64,000 nt of DNA, from positions 219,323 through 283,322 of the forward strand of contig NZ_CDDA01000015.1 in NCBI RefSeq assembly GCF_000819745.1, given 5' to 3'. Positions within the stretch are counted from its first letter, which is position 1; every line of letters starts with the position of its first letter. Positions 61,298 through 64,000 of this stretch are shown here, piece after piece. The position numbers and the translations under genes are program-made. Below the pieces are notes generated by a model. The model ran no database searches, was not told where the DNA came from, and worked only from the letters and a program-made list of their open reading frames with translations. The DNA comes from Aeromonas bestiarum. Its GTDB lineage: Bacteria; Pseudomonadota; Gammaproteobacteria; Enterobacterales; Aeromonadaceae.

Positions 61298-63258
61298 GAC
61301 CCGCTCTCTTGTTGATCCACGGCATCGGCAAAGCGCACCAGTATTGCCCCCTGACTCACCTGTTCCCCCTGTTTGCATTGCAGGGTCTCGATCACCCCAT
61401 CCCGGTCGGCTTTCAAGACGTGTTCCATCTTCATCGCCTCCAGCACCAGCAGGGGTTGGCCCTTGCTGACGCGCTGGCCGGTCTCGACCAGCAGCGCCAC
61501 GACTATGCCGTGCATGGGGGCCGTTGCGCCCTGTGCGGCGCCACTGTCCTGATCATGATGCAGCTGATGGTGCTGATCATCGGCGCAGAAGCGAATGCGC
61601 TGGCCATCGAGCAGCAACACGCATTCGGTGGCGGTCAGCGTCTGGACGGGGTAGCGCTGCCAGCGCCCTGCCTGCTGGAGGTGGATATGATCGGCGCCCA
61701 GCTCGCAGGGGAGTGATCCCCCCTGCCACGTCAGCGTACCGGCGCGCTCGGACAGGGTCAGCATCCGGGCCTCGTCGCCGATGCGCACCGCCGCCGTCCA
61801 GTGCCTGCCGGCCCCCAAGCGAAAGCCGCGGGCCTGTTGCCAGGGGGAGTCGTCGGCACTGCGGCTGGCGAGCCAGAGGGTGGTCAGCGGCCAGGCCAGC
61901 TCAGGGATGGCTTGCGGCTCGGTGGGGATGGGCCACTGGGTGTGATGGCGCATGGCCAGCACGTCCGGCTCCTGACACAGGCGCAGCAGCAGCGCCCCGT
62001 TGTGTACCAGGGGGCCCAGCTCCAGCGCCGCCAGCGCATCGGCCAGGCTGGCAAAGGCCTCGGCGCGGCTCTGGCCGTGGGCGATGAGCTTGGCAATCAT
62101 GGGATCGTAATAGGGGCTCACCTCATCACCGGCGGCGACGCCGGTATCGATGCGCACCCCCTTGGGCCAACTGAGCCAGGCGATGGGGCCGCTGGCGGGC
62201 AGGAAACCGGCCCCCACGTCCTCGGCGTAGAGGCGCGCCTCCACCGCGTGGCCGCGCAGCACCACCTCCTCCTGGGTGAGCGGCAGCGGCTTGCCTTCGG
62301 CCACCGCCAACTGCCAGGCCACCAGATCCTGGCCGGTGACGGCCTCGGTGACCGGATGCTCCACCTGCAGGCGGGTGTTCATCTCCATGAAGAAGAACTC
62401 ATCCCCGCACAGCAGAAACTCTATGGTGCCGGCGCCTCGATAGTCGATGGCCCTGGCGGCGGCGACGGCTGCCTCGCCCATGGCGCGGCGCAGGCCAGGC
62501 GCTATGTTCGGCGCGGGGGCCTCTTCGATCACCTTCTGGTGGCGGCGCTGCAAGGAGCAGTCTCTGTCCCCCAAGTAGATGGCGTTGCCGAGGGTATCGG
62601 CAAACACCTGCACCTCCACGTGGCGGGCGCGGGCCAGATAGCGTTCGAGCAGCACATGATCATCCCCGAAGGCGGCCTGCGCCTCGCGTTTCACCGCCGC
62701 CAGCGCAGCGTCGAATTCATCGATCCGATCGACCCGGCGCATCCCCTTGCCACCGCCGCCGCTGGCGGCTTTGATAAGGAGCGGGAAGCCGGTCAGCAAG
62801 GCCTGCTCGCGCAGCCATTCGGGGCGTTGATCCGCGTCGTGATAGCCGGGCAGCACGGGCACGCCGGCCGCCAGCATCAACGCCTTGGCCCCCGACTTGT
62901 CGCCCATGGCGAGAATGGCGGCGCCGCTCGGGCCTATGAAGCGCAGGCCACGCTGTTCGCAGGCGGTGGCAAAGTCGCTGTTCTCCGACAAGAAGCCGTA
63001 ACCGGGGTGGATGGCGTCGGCCTTGGCCTGCTGGGCGATGCGCAGCACCTTGGCGGCGTCGAGGTAGCTCTCTCGGGCGGGAGCCGGCCCCAGATGCCAG
63101 GCTTCGTCGGCTTCCCGCACATGCATGGCGCAGGCGTCGGCGTCCGAGTAGAGGGCGATAGTGTGGATGCCGAGGCGCCGGGCCGTCTTGATGATACGTA
63201 CGGCGATTTCGCCGCGATTGGCAATCAGCAGGCGTTTAATCGGAGTGTGATGGGTCAT
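61294..63258 (-). CDS. liuD: Biotin-containing carboxylase subunit, methylcrotonyl-CoA carboxylase alpha
   Basis: A 654-residue protein with biotin carboxylase domain (RLLIANRGEIAVRIIKTARRLG start, ATP-grasp segment KAASGGGGKGMRRV, EMNTRLQVEHPVTEAVTG) and a C-terminal biotinyl domain with LEAMKMEHVLKA, the biotinylated Lys in AMKM. The middle region is the BT domain typical of acyl-CoA carboxylases. Neighbours liuC and liuE point to methylcrotonyl-CoA as substrate; propionyl- and acetyl-CoA carboxylase alpha subunits look alike, so this is a context call. The stop overlaps the liuE start and the start overlaps the liuC stop, a tightly coupled operon. The beta subunit (liuB) should lie just outside the window. 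Confidence 0.92.
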   Translation of the reverse strand: MTHHTPIKRLLIANRGEIAVRIIKTARRLGIHTIALYSDADACAMHVREADEAWHLGPAPARESYLDAAKVLRIAQQAKADAIHPGYGFLSENSDFATACEQRGLRFIGPSGAAILAMGDKSGAKALMLAAGVPVLPGYHDADQRPEWLREQALLTGFPLLIKAASGGGGKGMRRVDRIDEFDAALAAVKREAQAAFGDDHVLLERYLARARHVEVQVFADTLGNAIYLGDRDCSLQRRHQKVIEEAPAPNIAPGLRRAMGEAAVAAARAIDYRGAGTIEFLLCGDEFFFMEMNTRLQVEHPVTEAVTGQDLVAWQLAVAEGKPLPLTQEEVVLRGHAVEARLYAEDVGAGFLPASGPIAWLSWPKGVRIDTGVAAGDEVSPYYDPMIAKLIAHGQSRAEAFASLADALAALELGPLVHNGALLLRLCQEPDVLAMRHHTQWPIPTEPQAIPELAWPLTTLWLASRSADDSPWQQARGFRLGAGRHWTAAVRIGDEARMLTLSERAGTLTWQGGSLPCELGADHIHLQQAGRWQRYPVQTLTATECVLLLDGQRIRFCADDQHHQLHHDQDSGAAQGATAPMHGIVVALLVETGQRVSKGQPLLVLEAMKMEHVLKADRDGVIETLQCKQGEQVSQGAILVRFADAVDQQESGS

Positions 63259-64000
63259 GTCTCATCCTTGAAACGGGGGCGCCAGGCGGGGGGACGTTTA
63301 TCGAAGAAGGCCTGCATGCCCTCCTGGGCCTCGAGTCCGACTCGCACCCGGGCTATGGTCTCGACGGTTTTCTCTTCGTGCAGGCTGGCGGTGTGGCTCT
63401 CGATGGCGGCCAGCAGCCGCTTGGTCTCCTTCATCGCTTCCGGGCCGTTGTGGCACAGGCGCAGGGCCAGCGCGCGCCCTTCGGCCAGCAACTGCTCCGG
63501 CCTGGCCAGCTGGTGCGCCACATTGAGTCGACAGGCGGTGATGGCATCGAAGGGCTCGGCGCTCAGCATGTAGCGGCGCGCCTGGCGCATGCCCATGGCG
63601 CGCACCACATAGGGGCTGATCACCGCAGGCACCAGCCCCAGACTCACCTCGGAGAGGCAGAAGCGGGCATCCTCGCTCGCCAGCACCAGATCGCAGGCGC
63701 AGACAAGGCCGAGCGCCCCGCCATAGGCCGCGCCTTGCACCAGCGCCACAGTGGGGAAGGGCAGCTCGTCCAGGGTTTGCATCAGCCGTGCCAGTACCCG
63801 GGCGTCTTCCCGGTTGTGTTCGAAGTCGGCGTGGGCCAGGTTGCGCATCCAGTTGAGATCGGCGCCGGCGCAAAAGTGCCTGCCCTCAGCCCGCAGCAAG
63901 AGGGCATGAGGCCGCTCGGCGAGGGAGTGACCGTGGAGATGGGCCAGATCGTCGAGGCAATCGAGCAGCCCCAGCATGAGGTCGGCATCGAAGGCGTTGT
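63255..64000 (-). CDS. liuC: Methylglutaconyl-CoA hydratase (crotonase family), 5' end outside window
   Basis: The visible 248 codons read into the right window edge; the true start lies beyond it. The crotonase motifs are RAEGRHFCAGADLNWM (first oxyanion segment), QGAAYGGALGLVCACDLVLAS and SEVSLGLVPAVISPYVV. Position before liuD-liuE makes 3-methylglutaconyl-CoA hydratase of leucine degradation the best call; other enoyl-CoA hydratases look similar. Its stop overlaps the liuD start by four bases. No defect is seen in the visible part. Confidence 0.88.
   Translation of the reverse strand, partial: NAFDADLMLGLLDCLDDLAHLHGHSLAERPHALLLRAEGRHFCAGADLNWMRNLAHADFEHNREDARVLARLMQTLDELPFPTVALVQGAAYGGALGLVCACDLVLASEDARFCLSEVSLGLVPAVISPYVVRAMGMRQARRYMLSAEPFDAITACRLNVAHQLARPEQLLAEGRALALRLCHNGPEAMKETKRLLAAIESHTASLHEEKTVETIARVRVGLEAQEGMQAFFDKRPPAWRPRFKDET

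Noticed and set aside
61801-63573. 590-codon plus-strand frame opposite liuD
   Set aside because: Shadow; the minus-strand carboxylase is intact with biotin and ATP-grasp motifs.
1-64000. tRNA, rRNA, CRISPR arrays, insertion sequences, phage genes
   Set aside because: None seen: no clover-leaf with CCA end, no regularly spaced repeats, no transposase, integrase or phage structural gene on reading both strands.

Overview
The window looks like a stretch of an Aeromonas chromosome. This is an inference from gene content and order and from protein sequences that sit close to, but apart from, their Enterobacteriaceae and Vibrio counterparts; no search was run. The DNA is GC-rich, with G/C-rich third codon positions in almost every gene. 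The one clear exception is an AT-richer gene at 12960-13916.

Layout. 1-256: start of a chemotaxis receptor behind a likely sigma-28 promoter. 521-6447: iron and heme genes (hutW; tonB-exbB-exbD), each with a Fur-like box, interleaved with xseA and a DMT permease. 6715-8586: kup. 9019-12131: guaBA. 12132-14265: accessory island with a small candidate ORF, a stefin-type cystatin, and an integron-type gene cassette (attC plus a deaminase-fold protein) with no integrase in view. 14266-18461: AraC/methylguanine-methyltransferase fusion, an SDR, an LRR-protein kinase and tpm. 18462-18768: signals for an FNR-activated small RNA. 18769-26716: M16 protease, sixA, ytfK, a second DMT permease, oppA, fbp. 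26800-34156: mfd, an atypical PilZ-like gene and lolCDE. 34245-35364: yfbR and a YccF-family gene. 35793-44233: the proteostasis block tig-clpP-clpX-lon-hupB-ppiD, with a good sigma-32 promoter before lon. 44430-46022: ybiT. 46189-50678: yjcH-actP with a DUF294/CBS sensor protein and a DnaQ-like exonuclease. 50864-55492: crotonase, AlsT-type symporter, GNAT, mtfA, satP. 56105-59812: DUF748/AsmA-like protein and a periplasmic solute-binding protein. 59850-64000: leucine/isovalerate catabolic genes liuC-liuD-liuE with the MerR regulator liuR at the 3' end; liuC runs off the window.

Working together. Fur links hutW (anaerobic heme opening) to the TonB energy-transfer complex. Two acetate permeases (ActP, SatP) plus an acyl-CoA catabolic block point to growth on short acids and branched-chain amino acids. 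Tig, ClpXP, Lon and PpiD form a folding and degradation neighbourhood, and LolCDE exports lipoproteins. The least ordinary parts are the integrase-less cassette with its deaminase, the bacterial stefin beside it, the predicted FNR-dependent RNA at about 18574-18732, and a terminator-like leader ahead of fbp.
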